DNA of 64,000 nucleotides. Origin: Mordavella massiliensis. Its GTDB lineage: Bacteria; Bacillota; Clostridia; Lachnospirales; Lachnospiraceae. Location: positions 1 through 64,000 of the forward strand of contig NZ_JACJKS010000008.1 of the NCBI RefSeq assembly GCF_016901695.1, in the 5' to 3' direction. Position numbers and translations under genes: made by a program. Position 1 is the stretch's first letter. Every line of letters starts with the position of its first letter. The notes under the pieces were generated by a model, which was not told the origin of the DNA, made no database searches, and saw only the letters and a program-made list of their open reading frames with translations. Positions 33,248 to 42,339 of the stretch are shown here, piece by piece.

Positions 33248-33276
33248 AAAAGGACCTCCGCGCGGGGTCCTTTTTT
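33248..33276 (+). terminator. Terminator of sstT
   Basis: AAAAGGACC (33248-33256) pairs with GGTCCTTTT (33266-33274), followed by further T residues. Confidence 0.8.
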
Positions 33277-33288
33277 CATGTACAAAAA

Positions 33289-33311
33289 GAAGAGGCCAGA
33301 AAGGCCTCTTC
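33289..33311 (-). terminator. Terminator of glyS
   Basis: GAAGAGGCC (33289-33297) and GGCCTCTTC (33303-33311) form a perfect 9-bp stem; on the minus strand it is followed by TTTTTG. Confidence 0.8.
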
Positions 33312-33321
33312 CCTCTTTCTT

Positions 33322-34713
33322 CTACCATTCAAATTTCTTCTCAAAGTACTTCTCCAGATCTTCGATCTTCACGCGCTCCTGCTCCATGGTGTCTCTGTCG
33401 CGGACCGTCACTGCGCCGTCCTCCTCGGAGTCAAAGTCGTAGGTCACGCAGAACGGGGTGCCGATCTCGTCCTGGCGGCGGTAGCGCTTGCCGATGTTGC
33501 CGCGCTCGTCAAACTCGCAGTTGTACTTTTTGCTGAGCTGCGCATATACCTTCTCCGCGCCCTCGCTGAGTTTCTTGGAGAGGGGCAGCACGCCGATCTT
33601 CACAGGTGCGATAGCCGGGTGGAAACGAAGGACTGTACGCATGTCGCCGCCCTCCAGCTCCTCCTCGTCGTAAGCGCTGCACAGGAAGGCGAGCACCATG
33701 CGGTCCGCGCCCAGCGAAGGCTCGATCACGTACGGGATGTACTTCTCCTTGGACTCATCGTCAAAGTAGGTCAGATCCTGTCCCGACACCGTCTGGTGCT
33801 GCTTCAGGTCGTAGTCCGTCCGGTCCGCAATGCCCCACAGCTCGCCCCATCCAAAGGGGAAGAGGAACTCCACGTCCGTGGTGGCTTTGCTGTAGTGAGA
33901 AAGCTCTTCTTTCTCGTGGTCGCGGTAGCGGACCTCATCGTCCTTCAGGCCGAGCGTGTACAGCCAGTTCAGGCAGTAATGCTTCCAGTAGTCGAACCAC
34001 TCCAGATCTGTGTCCGGCTTGCAGAAGAACTCCAGCTCCATCTGCTCGAACTCTCTTGTACGGAATGTAAAGTTGCCGGGTGTGATCTCATTCCGGAAGG
34101 ACTTTCCGATCTGGCAGATGCCGAAGGGGATCTTTTTTCTGGATGTGCGCTGCACATTCTTAAAGTTTACAAAGATGCCCTGGGCTGTCTCCGGGCGGAG
34201 ATACACGGTATTCTTCGCATCTTCCGTCACGCCCTGGAACGTCTTGAACATCAGGTTGAACTCACGAATCTCTGTAAAATTGTGCTTTCCGCAGGTGGGA
34301 CACGGTACTTCGTGCTCTTTGATAAACGCCTCCATCTGCTCATGGCTCCAGCCGTCAATGCTCTCGCCGATATCAATGCCATGTTCATGGGCAAAATCCT
34401 CGATCATCTTGTCTGCGCGGAAGCGCTCATGGCACTCCTTGCAGTCCATCAGAGGATCGCTGAAGCAGCCGAGATGGCCGGATGCAACCCACGTCTGGGG
34501 GTTCATCAGGATCGCGCAGTCGATCCCGACATTGTACGGGTTCTCCTGTACGAATTTCTGCCACCAGGCCCTTTTTACATTGTTCTTGAGCTCCACGCCA
34601 AGGTTGCCATAGTCCCATGTATTTGCAAGACCGCCGTAGATTTCAGATCCCGGATACACAAACCCTCTGGATTTCGCAAGAGCCACGATTTTGTCCATTG
34701 TCTTTTCCACCAT
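33322..34713 (-). CDS. glyS: Glycyl-tRNA synthetase (homodimeric, class II)
   Basis: Charges tRNA-Gly; 463 residues, the alpha2-type enzyme (GlyQS) rather than the alpha2beta2 form. The N terminus [18 protein letters not shown], motif-2 region [21 protein letters not shown] and motif-3 region [17 protein letters not shown] are visible, with a C-terminal anticodon-binding domain (about 350-463). It lies 71 nt after recO, in the Firmicute order era-recO-glyS, and that gap is too short for a T-box leader, so expression probably follows the upstream genes. Confidence 0.96.
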   Translation of the reverse strand: MVEKTMDKIVALAKSRGFVYPGSEIYGGLANTWDYGNLGVELKNNVKRAWWQKFVQENPYNVGIDCAILMNPQTWVASGHLGCFSDPLMDCKECHERFRADKMIEDFAHEHGIDIGESIDGWSHEQMEAFIKEHEVPCPTCGKHNFTEIREFNLMFKTFQGVTEDAKNTVYLRPETAQGIFVNFKNVQRTSRKKIPFGICQIGKSFRNEITPGNFTFRTREFEQMELEFFCKPDTDLEWFDYWKHYCLNWLYTLGLKDDEVRYRDHEKEELSHYSKATTDVEFLFPFGWGELWGIADRTDYDLKQHQTVSGQDLTYFDDESKEKYIPYVIEPSLGADRMVLAFLCSAYDEEELEGGDMRTVLRFHPAIAPVKIGVLPLSKKLSEGAEKVYAQLSKKYNCEFDERGNIGKRYRRQDEIGTPFCVTYDFDSEEDGAVTVRDRDTMEQERVKIEDLEKYFEKKFEW

Positions 34714-34784
34714 TTTTTCTCTCTCCTTCCATATACCGGATAATGCAATATTATAACGTCTGCCGCCGCACTTTTCAACCCCGT

Positions 34785-35534
34785 TTAGGGTGCTGCCGTC
34801 ATCTGTTCCAGAATGTCCAGCGACTTGAAATGCCGGTCCACATAGAGCTCCATATACCGCCTCATGACCGTCTCCAGCTCCAGGAGCACTTTCTCCGACA
34901 CAGTGAAGGTGTACAACTTCTCGATGCTGGATACTTCTATGTACTGCATGGCATAGAGCGTGGACGGATCTAGGGAAATGCCGTCCGGCGCCTGCGCGCT
35001 GCAGCCGGCGCAGACGAGGCCGCCGCGCCGCGCGCTGAAGACGCCGCCCGTCCCCTCCTTCCGGCAGAGGACACAGTGGAATACATCCGGCCCTTCCCCG
35101 TTGACCGTGACGGCTTTGAGCTCATAGATACACCGGATCAGCCGGTCCGGCAGTGATTTCTTCGTGAGCGCCCGCATGGTCTGGTAGAGCAGTTTCAAAA
35201 GCTGCGTCTCATCGTTGGCCTCCCTGGAATAGTAGGAGGCGATATCGAGGAAATAAAAACCGTAGCAGGCTCCCTCCACGTCCGTGCGCAGCTCTGCAAA
35301 GTAGTTGGAGATGGAGGCCGATGTGAGCGTGTAGGATGTGCGCCCCTCATAGAGCGCGAACGTACCGAAAGAAAAGGGCTCCGTCACACCTGCCAGGGGG
35401 CTGTTCGGCCTTCTGGCCCCCCTGGCAAAGGCGGCGATCCTGCCCCTCTCTTTTGTCAGCATCACGACCCGCTTGTCGTACTCACCCACGGGGGTGGTCA
35501 CAAGTACCATCCCTGTCACTGTTATCTGCTCCAC
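34785..35534 (-). CDS. recO: DNA repair protein RecO
   Basis: RecO helps RecR load RecA on SSB-coated single-stranded DNA. The 249-residue protein has an N-terminal OB fold (about 1-80: [22 protein letters not shown]) and a helical C-terminal part with a zinc site, CVLCRKEG followed by LVCAGC (about 152-180). The start is GTG at 35534 with AGGGGTGA upstream. The 5' end overlaps the yqzL-like gene by 53 nt, and both belong to the era-yqzL-recO-glyS unit. Confidence 0.93.
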   Translation of the reverse strand: MEQITVTGMVLVTTPVGEYDKRVVMLTKERGRIAAFARGARRPNSPLAGVTEPFSFGTFALYEGRTSYTLTSASISNYFAELRTDVEGACYGFYFLDIASYYSREANDETQLLKLLYQTMRALTKKSLPDRLIRCIYELKAVTVNGEGPDVFHCVLCRKEGTGGVFSARRGGLVCAGCSAQAPDGISLDPSTLYAMQYIEVSSIEKLYTFTVSEKVLLELETVMRRYMELYVDRHFKSLDILEQMTAAP

Positions 35535-35676
35535 GTTTCTTCACCCCTGCTTCACCTGCCGCGCGCAGACTGCTTTCACATGTCTCCGTGTCCCCCGCGC
35601 GCATCTCCATACCCCGGTATTCCAGATAGTCCCTGACAGCACCGGAACGGGCAAATTTCTTCCAGTAGTCTTCCAT
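35482..35676 (-). CDS. YqzL-like small protein
   Basis: A 64-residue frame between era and recO, the position of yqzL in Bacillus. The N-terminal MEDYWKKFARSGAVRDYLEY resembles the YqzL pattern (an aromatic residue, then xxTGxxxxYLxYK). GAGG lies 7 nt before the ATG at 35676. The last 17 or so codons run into recO in another frame and are probably not conserved; YqzL proteins are usually near 45-50 residues. Function unknown. Confidence 0.6.
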   Translation of the reverse strand: MEDYWKKFARSGAVRDYLEYRGMEMRAGDTETCESSLRAAGEAGVKKRGADNSDRDGTCDHPRG

Positions 35677-35731
35677 AGCCACACCTCATCCTAAAGTTGA
35701 TGAGGTTAGCATCTCCCCGGGACGGTTCCTT

Positions 35732-36628
35732 TTATTCGTCCTCCCGGTATCCAAAATTTTTCATCAGGTACTCGCTGTCCCTCCAGTCTTTTTTCACCTT
35801 GACCCAGAGCTTCAGGTTTACCTGGCATCCCAGCATTTTCTCAATCTCGTACCGGGCAGTGCTGCCTATCTTTTTCAACATATTTCCTTGCTTTCCAATA
35901 ATGATCCCCTTGTGGCTGTCCCGCTCGCATATGATCGTCGCGTCAATGTGCATGACTTTCCTGTTTTTCTTCATGTGCTCGATGGTCACGGCGATACCGT
36001 GGGGGATCTCCTCGTCCAGGCAATGCAGCGCCTTCTCGCGGATCAGTTCCGCCACGATCTGCCGCTCCGGCTGGTCAGTGACTGTGTCCTCGTCGTAAAA
36101 CTGAGGGCCGTAAGGAAGGTATTTCAGGATCACCTTCAGCAGCTCATCCGTGTTCTCCCCGCTCCTCGCGGACACGGGCACGATCTCCGCGAAATCGTAC
36201 AGGTCCCTGTAAGCGGCGATAGACGGAAGGATCTCCTCCTTCTTCACCATATCCACCTTGTTGATCACCAGGATCACCGGCGTCTTTACCTTGCGGAGCT
36301 GGTCCGCAATGTGCTTCTCGCCCGCGCCGATAAACGTAGTCGGCTCCACGAGCCAGAGGACCACGTCCACCTCGTTGAGCGTCCGCTCCGCCACATTGAC
36401 CATGTATTCCCCCAGCCTGTTCTTCGCCTTGTGTATGCCCGGCGTGTCCACGAAGATGATCTGACCCTCCTGCGTGGTCAGCACCGTCTGGATCCTGTTT
36501 CTCGTCGTCTGCGGCTTGTTGGATGTGATGGCGATCTTCTGGCCGATCAGATAGTTCATAAGCGTTGATTTTCCAACGTTCGGGCGCCCTATGAGGGTCG
36601 CAAAGCCGGACTTAAAATTGTCTGTCAT
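35732..36628 (-). CDS. era: GTPase Era
   Basis: An essential GTPase that binds the 3' end of 16S rRNA and checks 30S assembly. The 298-residue protein has G1 GRPNVGKST (about 14-22), G3 DTPG, G4 NKVD, and a C-terminal KH domain with the GxxG-type loop GKQGNMLKKIG (about 243-253). The frame extends to 36676, but AAAGGAG lies 7 nt before the ATG at 36628 and the MTDNFKSGF start fits the family. A REP unit separates it from the M16 peptidase gene. Confidence 0.96.
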   Translation of the reverse strand: MTDNFKSGFATLIGRPNVGKSTLMNYLIGQKIAITSNKPQTTRNRIQTVLTTQEGQIIFVDTPGIHKAKNRLGEYMVNVAERTLNEVDVVLWLVEPTTFIGAGEKHIADQLRKVKTPVILVINKVDMVKKEEILPSIAAYRDLYDFAEIVPVSARSGENTDELLKVILKYLPYGPQFYDEDTVTDQPERQIVAELIREKALHCLDEEIPHGIAVTIEHMKKNRKVMHIDATIICERDSHKGIIIGKQGNMLKKIGSTARYEIEKMLGCQVNLKLWVKVKKDWRDSEYLMKNFGYREDE

Positions 36629-36672
36629 ATTGTCTCCTTTTTTTGCTATTGTGTCAGGAAGTATGCACAATA

Positions 36673-36724
36673 ACACACCAGTTAGTGTAGATCCGGACGT
36701 AACACTTTTGAAAAGTGTTACGTC
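36673..36724 (+). repeat. Solitary REP unit between the M16 peptidase gene and era
   Basis: Matches the right REP copy near 29.2 kb: CACACCAGTTAGTGTA, then TCCGGACGTAACACTTTTG and AAAAGTGTTACGTC. Against that copy, T-to-C in the left arm is matched by A-to-G in the right arm, so the stem is preserved. It begins 6 nt after the peptidase stop codon. Confidence 0.9.
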
Positions 36725-36729
36725 ACCTG

Positions 36730-39651
36730 TTAAAAGTTTGTCACATCGTCGAACATCTCCCTGTTCGCCTCGATCTTTTCCTCCCCGCCGATCACGCAGA
36801 TCTGCTCTGCCGCCAGCATGGCGGCGACCACATCGGCCAGGGCGCGGATGTCCTCCTGCGTCGCGTCAAGCACCTGGGCCCTCTCCTTTCGGATCATCTC
36901 CCCGCTGACATGGTTCATGTAGAGGTTCATGGAGCGGTCGCCCCTGCCGGCCGGAGTCATGGGCTGGTCCATGCCGCTGATGGTGCCGATGATGTATTTG
37001 GTCATATCCCGGTCGCTGACCTCGAAGCTGCGCAGGTAGTCCACCACACCCTCATACACCTCCATAGTGCGCTTCAAGTGCGGATCCCGGTAGGACACAA
37101 GGTAGCCCTCGCCGATGCGGTTGAAATTGCTCATGCATCCGTAGGCCCCGCCTTTGACCCGGATGTTCTGCCACAGGTAGTCGTAGCTCAGGATGACTTT
37201 CAGGATCTGCAGGGCTCCTGTGTAGGAGGCGCCGTGGTCGATGAAATTGCCGGTCCGGGCCACGTACTGCACCTTGGATGCTGTCTTAAAGCCCTCGTTC
37301 TTCTTCTCGCAGCGGATCACGCAGGGCGTCCCCGGCGCCTCCCCCGCAAAGAGGTGCTCCCTCATCTCTCCCGCCAGTTCCTCCATGCCTTCCAGGCCCT
37401 CCCTGGAGGCAGTGTAGCTGATCATCATATTGTCCCCGCGGAAGATCTGCCGGCTCAGCGTCCCGAGAACCCGAGTCAGTTCTTCCTTTCTCTCCTCAAA
37501 ATGGTCCGTCAGGTCCGCCACAAACTGATAGAACGCAATGCCGTTCGTCATGTCCTTGAACTTCGCCGAGGGCGAGGCGTAGGACAAAGCCCGCAGGGCG
37601 GCGGTGGTGTGCCCCGAGGACTGGAACCGCATGAGCAGGCGGGACTTCAGCATATCCAGGATTTCCCTGATCCGCTTTGTGTCGCCCAGCTTCGATCCGG
37701 TAAGGATCTCCCGCATCATGCGGAAGGCAAAGGGCATCTGCCCGTACATGGCTTTTGCCTTGATCTCAAAGGTAGCCCGGAAGGCCTTCTCCTCCACTCT
37801 CGTCACATCGCTGTAGAGCTCCAGGGATGTGCCGATCCCGCCGGTGCGGCGGTTGATCTCATTGAACAGCTCCCCGTACTCATAGTTCTCTGTGTCGATA
37901 ATGCCAAGCACAGACTGGAGGATGCCCACATACCCCAGCATCTCCTCCGGCACATCTGACAGATCGAACATAAGATCCGCGTATCCGATTCCGTTGGTCC
38001 ACGTCTCGTGGAACACAGCCGGCACGCCCGCCAGCGTCATCTCCTCGTTGAGGATGGGCGCGATCTCCCGGGAGATATCCGTCCGCCGCAGCACCGGGAT
38101 CTTCTCGATATCCTCCGGCCTGTCGGGCTGGGACTGGTACTCCTCCAGCTCCTTTGTCCGCTCCATCAGGCGCTCCTTCTCGGTGTCGCTCAAGCCCGCC
38201 TTGTAGGCCTCCAGTTTTTCCTCAAGCTCCCGGTCCATCCTGGCGGTGCGGCCCCGCTCCGGCTTCACCACGACGATGGCGCCGTGGGTGTTGTCCAGCA
38301 AGTATCTGCGGATCAGCCCCTCATAGTAACCTGTGTCCATCTGCTCTTTCAGGAACGCGAACGTGTCCAGGGCGTCGATGTGCATAAAGGGCTCATCCTC
38401 ATCGTAGAGCCAACTGTCCATCATCTGCAGTCCGTACATGAGTCCCTTGGGATAGCTGCCGAAATCCGCTTCCCTGTAGCGGAACTCATGGTAGTTGATG
38501 CCCGCCTCCAGCGCCTTCCTGTCCAGTCCCCTGTCCGCTATGCCGGCCAGCACATCCTCGATGATGCGGATAAATTCACCCTTTTGATCCACATTGGCGT
38601 TCTTGGCGATCACAGAGAAGATGGGCTGGTAAATGCCGTTGTCGTAGGAGCCCATGATGTCCTTCCCGATCCCCGCGTCCGTCAGCGCTTTTTTCAGCGG
38701 CGCCCCCGGCGCGGACAAAAGGGCGTAGTCCAGGATCTGGAATGCCAGGTAGAGCTCCCGGTCCAGGCTGGTGCCGATGACTTTGTTGTAGGAGAGATAA
38801 GTGTTGTCCTCCTCCGGCTCATCGCTGGCGATGGAGTAGAAGATCTCTTTTTCCACTATCTTCTCAAACGGCTCCTGCAGGCGGATCCGCGAGTCCACCG
38901 GCTCATTCCCGTAATGACACAGATACGCCTCATCCAGCCAGTTCAGCTTCTCCTCCATGTCCATATCGCCGTAGAGGTAAATATAGCTGTTGGACGGATG
39001 ATAATACTTCCTGTGGAAATCCAGGAACTGCTCATAGGTGAGCTGCGGGATCACATCCGGATCGCCGCCCGACTCATTGGCATAGCAGGTGTCCGGGAAG
39101 AGCGTGTTGAGCACGACCCGGTCCAGCACGCTGTCCGCGGAGGAGAAGGCTCCCTTCATCTCATTGTACACGACGCCGTTGTAGGACAGTTTCCCGTCCT
39201 TCTCCTCCAGGCGATAGCTCCAGCCCTCCTGGCGGAAGATCTCGTCGTGATCGTAGATATTCGGGTGCAGCACCGCGTCCATATAGACATGCATCAGATT
39301 CTGGAAATCCGCGTCATTGCAGCTGGCCACCGGGTATACCGTCTTGTCCGGGTAAGTCATGGCATTTAAAAATGTGTTCAGGGAGCCCTTCACCAGCTCC
39401 ACAAAGGGATCCTTGGCCGGGAAATGCTCTGACCCGCAAAGGACCGAGTGCTCCATGATATGAGGCACGCCGGTGCTGTCTGAGGGGGGCGTGCGGAAGG
39501 CGATGCTGAACACCTTGTTGTCGTCGTCGTTCTCAATGAGCACGACTCTGGCTCCGCTCTTTTTATGCCGCAGCAGGTATCCGGCAGACTGGATCCCCTC
39601 CAGCTCTTCCCTGCGGATCAGTTCATAGGCCTGGCAGTTGTTTATATCCAT
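36730..39651 (-). CDS. M16C insulinase-family metallopeptidase (presequence protease type)
   Basis: A 973-residue, four-domain zinc peptidase. The inverted zinc motif HxxEH is seen as HIMEH in GVPHIMEHSVLCGSEHF (about residues 62-78), with the distal glutamate about 75 residues later. The family (PreP, Cym1, falcilysin) degrades short unstructured peptides in a closed chamber. No signal peptide is present, so it acts in the cytoplasm. It is transcribed towards era, but a REP hairpin lies between them. GGAGACG precedes the ATG. Confidence 0.93.
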   Translation of the reverse strand: MDINNCQAYELIRREELEGIQSAGYLLRHKKSGARVVLIENDDDNKVFSIAFRTPPSDSTGVPHIMEHSVLCGSEHFPAKDPFVELVKGSLNTFLNAMTYPDKTVYPVASCNDADFQNLMHVYMDAVLHPNIYDHDEIFRQEGWSYRLEEKDGKLSYNGVVYNEMKGAFSSADSVLDRVVLNTLFPDTCYANESGGDPDVIPQLTYEQFLDFHRKYYHPSNSYIYLYGDMDMEEKLNWLDEAYLCHYGNEPVDSRIRLQEPFEKIVEKEIFYSIASDEPEEDNTYLSYNKVIGTSLDRELYLAFQILDYALLSAPGAPLKKALTDAGIGKDIMGSYDNGIYQPIFSVIAKNANVDQKGEFIRIIEDVLAGIADRGLDRKALEAGINYHEFRYREADFGSYPKGLMYGLQMMDSWLYDEDEPFMHIDALDTFAFLKEQMDTGYYEGLIRRYLLDNTHGAIVVVKPERGRTARMDRELEEKLEAYKAGLSDTEKERLMERTKELEEYQSQPDRPEDIEKIPVLRRTDISREIAPILNEEMTLAGVPAVFHETWTNGIGYADLMFDLSDVPEEMLGYVGILQSVLGIIDTENYEYGELFNEINRRTGGIGTSLELYSDVTRVEEKAFRATFEIKAKAMYGQMPFAFRMMREILTGSKLGDTKRIREILDMLKSRLLMRFQSSGHTTAALRALSYASPSAKFKDMTNGIAFYQFVADLTDHFEERKEELTRVLGTLSRQIFRGDNMMISYTASREGLEGMEELAGEMREHLFAGEAPGTPCVIRCEKKNEGFKTASKVQYVARTGNFIDHGASYTGALQILKVILSYDYLWQNIRVKGGAYGCMSNFNRIGEGYLVSYRDPHLKRTMEVYEGVVDYLRSFEVSDRDMTKYIIGTISGMDQPMTPAGRGDRSMNLYMNHVSGEMIRKERAQVLDATQEDIRALADVVAAMLAAEQICVIGGEEKIEANREMFDDVTNF

Positions 39652-39824
39652 ACGTATCCGTCTCCATTCTTTTCTCAGATTCCGCGCGGCAGGGCTCTGC
39701 CTGCCGGCATCTTTATATTATAGCAGTTTTCCCGCAAATAAGAAAGGTACTCCCTCCTTTTTCCGGGATATATGATATAATGTGACTGATCTCAAAAAAC
39801 GACAGACGAACGGAGGACACACAT

Positions 39825-40367
39825 ATGCACACCTTACGCCATACAACTTCCCGCGATACAGACCGGATCATGGAGATCGTGGAGGGCGCCCGCGCCTTCC
39901 TGAAGTCCCAGGGGCTGGACCAGTGGCAGAAAGGCTACCCGGACCGGGCCATCTTTGCCTCCGATGCACAGACAGGCCTGGGATATGTACTGGAGGAAGA
40001 CGGACAGATCCAGGCTGTCTGCGCCGTCACCTTCACGGAGGATCCCAGCTACGTAAACATATACGGCGGCCGCTGGCTCACCGGCGATGCGGATAAAAAC
40101 GGGGATCCGCCCGCCTACGCCGCCATCCACCGCATGGCCGTGGATCCCGCGCTGCGGGGACAGGGCACAGCCGGAAAGCTGTTTGCCTGCGTCTCCTCCC
40201 TTGCAAAAAAGGAAGGGATGGGCAGCATCCGCATCGACACCCACGAGGGCAACCTGCCCATGCAGCGGGCCCTTGTAAAGGCCGGCTTCACCCGCTGCGG
40301 CACCATCCGTCTGTGCGGCGGGGACGAGGACGGGGACCCGAGGATCGCCTTCGAGAAGCTGCTGTAG
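39825..40367 (+). CDS. GNAT-family N-acetyltransferase
   Basis: A 180-residue acetyl-CoA-dependent acetyltransferase. The acetyl-CoA-binding motif A is VDPALRGQGTAGKLFACV (about 105-122), preceded by AAIHRMA and followed by IRIDTHEGNLPMQRALVKAGF. The N-terminal RHTTSRDTDRIMEIVEGAR is typical of the subgroup that acetylates small metabolites. The substrate is unknown. A TATAAT (39776-39781) and GGAGG site give it its own transcription; the strong terminator downstream closes a monocistronic unit. Confidence 0.88.
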   Translation: MHTLRHTTSRDTDRIMEIVEGARAFLKSQGLDQWQKGYPDRAIFASDAQTGLGYVLEEDGQIQAVCAVTFTEDPSYVNIYGGRWLTGDADKNGDPPAYAAIHRMAVDPALRGQGTAGKLFACVSSLAKKEGMGSIRIDTHEGNLPMQRALVKAGFTRCGTIRLCGGDEDGDPRIAFEKLL

Positions 40368-40376
40368 CGCTGAAAA

Positions 40377-40424
40377 AAAGGCAGGTGCGGGACGCTTTTT
40401 CAGACGTCCGCATCTGCCTTTTTG
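40377..40424. terminator. Bidirectional terminator between GNAT and chorismate-mutase genes
   Basis: AAAGGCAGGTGCGGGACG (40377-40394) pairs with CGTCCGCATCTGCCTTT (from 40405), with A-rich and T-rich sequence on the two sides; it can end both convergent transcripts. Confidence 0.8.
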
Positions 40425-40449
40425 ATGTCCGTTCTCCCGGATTTTTTGC

Positions 40450-41010
40450 CTATTTTACCGCCGTGATCCGGAAGTCGTCCGCCTCCTTGCCGATCTGGCA
40501 CAGGAGCCGGCGCATATTGGCCTCCTTCAGGTTGCCGTCCAGCGTCATGGCGATCTTCTGGACGCCGTCCTCTGTGGCCAGGTTCATGCCGGTTATGGTG
40601 ATCTTGTTCAGCTTCGTCATATTGATAAAGAGGTTGAGATCGCTTGTCGCAGCAGGGCAGGTAAAGGATATCTCCACCTGCGTGTGATCCGCGGCCTCGT
40701 CAACCCCCGCGGCCTGCGCCGCGCCGTCCACCACCGCATCCTGCATGGCCGTCAGTTTGCCGTACTGGTATCTTCTGCTGACGCTCATAAGATGGCGCAG
40801 GAATGTGACATACTCGTCATAGACCTCCTGGTCCACATCCCCTGCTCTCTTCTCAATGATGGAGAGCTCCCTCTCCAGCACGAACACGTCGCCCCCTGTC
40901 TGGGCCTTCACCTCGGCCACCTTCTTCGCGCACTCCATCCGCTTTAAGAAAAGTGGCTTCATCTGTGTGTCCACCGCGTCAATATCCGCGCGTGCTTCTT
41001 CCAGTGTCAT
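40450..41010 (-). CDS. Chorismate mutase (AroQ)-ACT-like two-domain protein
   Basis: A 186-residue protein. Residues 1-90 form an AroQ-type helical domain: aligned to E. coli chorismate mutase, R7, R24, K35, R47, E48 and Q82 match catalytic positions, but the aspartate of the usual DxxRE motif is Val44. Residues 103-184 show a beta-alpha-beta-beta-alpha-beta pattern like an ACT domain (QVEISFTCP, KITITGMNLA, DDFRITAV). There is no prephenate dehydratase or dehydrogenase domain. It would convert chorismate to prephenate if active. It follows the FAD oxidoreductase gene by 30 nt, which is an unusual neighbour for this pathway. Confidence 0.75.
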   Translation of the reverse strand: MTLEEARADIDAVDTQMKPLFLKRMECAKKVAEVKAQTGGDVFVLERELSIIEKRAGDVDQEVYDEYVTFLRHLMSVSRRYQYGKLTAMQDAVVDGAAQAAGVDEAADHTQVEISFTCPAATSDLNLFINMTKLNKITITGMNLATEDGVQKIAMTLDGNLKEANMRRLLCQIGKEADDFRITAVK

Positions 41011-41040
41011 ATCTGTCCGCCTCCTTTTTTAGTAAAGATC

Positions 41041-42303
41041 TTACAAAAGTGCGCCCTGCTTTGCGAGCTCTGCCCGCACCGCCTCCGCGGATGTCTCAGC
41101 GCGCACGGCCTGGCAGGCTGCCGCCACGCCGGCCGCATGGCCGGTGGCAAAACAGGTCCCCATGACGCGGACCGCCGCGTGGGCTGTCTGCTCGGAGGAC
41201 ACCATCCTGCCGGCGCCGTAGAGATTGTCCAGGCTCTCGCACTGAAGCGCTCCCAACGGCACGTCAAACCAGCTCCCCTCGGACACCTCGATGTACTCGC
41301 CCATCTTGTTGGCGTCCTTGTGGATCTCCGGCTTCCAGCCCGCCCGGGCCACGCCGTCCGGCCGCTTCCTCCTGGCCAGGACATCGTCCGCCGTGATGAC
41401 CTCTTTGCCCTTCATCCGCCTCGTCTCGCGGAATCCGATGGCCGGGCCGATCACTGTCAGCTCACAGTTCTCCATGCCGTGGAGATACTTCTTAAAGGCC
41501 TCCACATAGTAGAGGACCTGCCGTCTTGTCTCCAGCTCCATCCGGGTGAGCTCCTCCGCGTCCATGCCGGCCGGCATGGTGCTCGGCAGAAGGACCGCCA
41601 CCTGGTCGGATCCCTCCCGCTTCAGGATGAATCCCTTCTCCTTCGTCAGATGAGGAATGCCGGCCTCCTTGGCCTGCACAACAGCCCTCTCCACCGCCTG
41701 GGGCGTCAGGTCACAGGATGTGTCCACGCCGCTCAGACGGAAGGGGAGCGTGGCTGCCTGCACGCTGCCGTTCTCATCTCCCCAGAGGGTCTGCGCCCCG
41801 GCAAGATGGACCACGTTGGCGTCCCCGGTGGTGTCCACGAAGGCGCCCGCCTCCACAAGGAAGGTCCCCTCGTCGTCCGCGCACTCCAGGCAGGTCACCT
41901 TCCGCCCGTCTGTTTGAACGCCCGTGATCCTTGTATGGAACAGGGACGTAACGCCCGTCTTCTCCAGGACATTGTCCATGGCGCATTTCAGGTACTCCGG
42001 ATGAAAATTGATATTCTTATTGCCGGTGGCGGAGACGATATAGTTCCAGGAGGTGTCGCTCAGCGCCTTCATCTCCTGCAGGATCATCTCGCCTGCGCCC
42101 TCCACGACCCGCACCGGGTTGCCGCCGCATGTAAAAAACCCGCAGAAGGCAGCCACGCCCGAGTGCGTCGCCTCGCCCCCCAGATAGGGGTTGCGCTCGA
42201 TAAGCAGCGTCCTGGCCCCGGCCATAGCGGCCCCGGCGGCCGCGGCTACGCCCGCGGTCCCGCCTCCGGCCACCACGACATCATATGAAAGTTTCCTCTC
42301 CAC
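41041..42303 (-). CDS. FAD-dependent oxidoreductase (FAD_oxidored family)
   Basis: A 420-residue flavoprotein with an N-terminal Rossmann FAD motif DVVVAGGGTAGVAAAAGAA (about 8-26), an ERNPYLGGEAT segment binding the ADP ribose, and the second FAD contact FVDTTGDANVVHLAGA (about 152-167). The C-terminal part returns to the FAD fold with YGAGRMVSSEQTAHAAVR and a glycine-rich end. Such enzymes oxidise or reduce carbon-carbon bonds of organic acids; the substrate is unknown. The start is GTG with GGAGGAGG upstream. It lies between the permease and chorismate-mutase-like genes in a probable three-gene operon. Confidence 0.85.
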   Translation of the reverse strand: MERKLSYDVVVAGGGTAGVAAAAGAAMAGARTLLIERNPYLGGEATHSGVAAFCGFFTCGGNPVRVVEGAGEMILQEMKALSDTSWNYIVSATGNKNINFHPEYLKCAMDNVLEKTGVTSLFHTRITGVQTDGRKVTCLECADDEGTFLVEAGAFVDTTGDANVVHLAGAQTLWGDENGSVQAATLPFRLSGVDTSCDLTPQAVERAVVQAKEAGIPHLTKEKGFILKREGSDQVAVLLPSTMPAGMDAEELTRMELETRRQVLYYVEAFKKYLHGMENCELTVIGPAIGFRETRRMKGKEVITADDVLARRKRPDGVARAGWKPEIHKDANKMGEYIEVSEGSWFDVPLGALQCESLDNLYGAGRMVSSEQTAHAAVRVMGTCFATGHAAGVAAACQAVRAETSAEAVRAELAKQGALL

Positions 42304-42339
42304 ACCAAATCCTCCTCCCTTTCGTTCCGGTCCGCTGTC

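Noticed and set aside
34714-34784. T-box leader expected for glyS
   Set aside because: Only 71 nt separate recO and glyS, too short for a T-box, and no T-box signature is visible.
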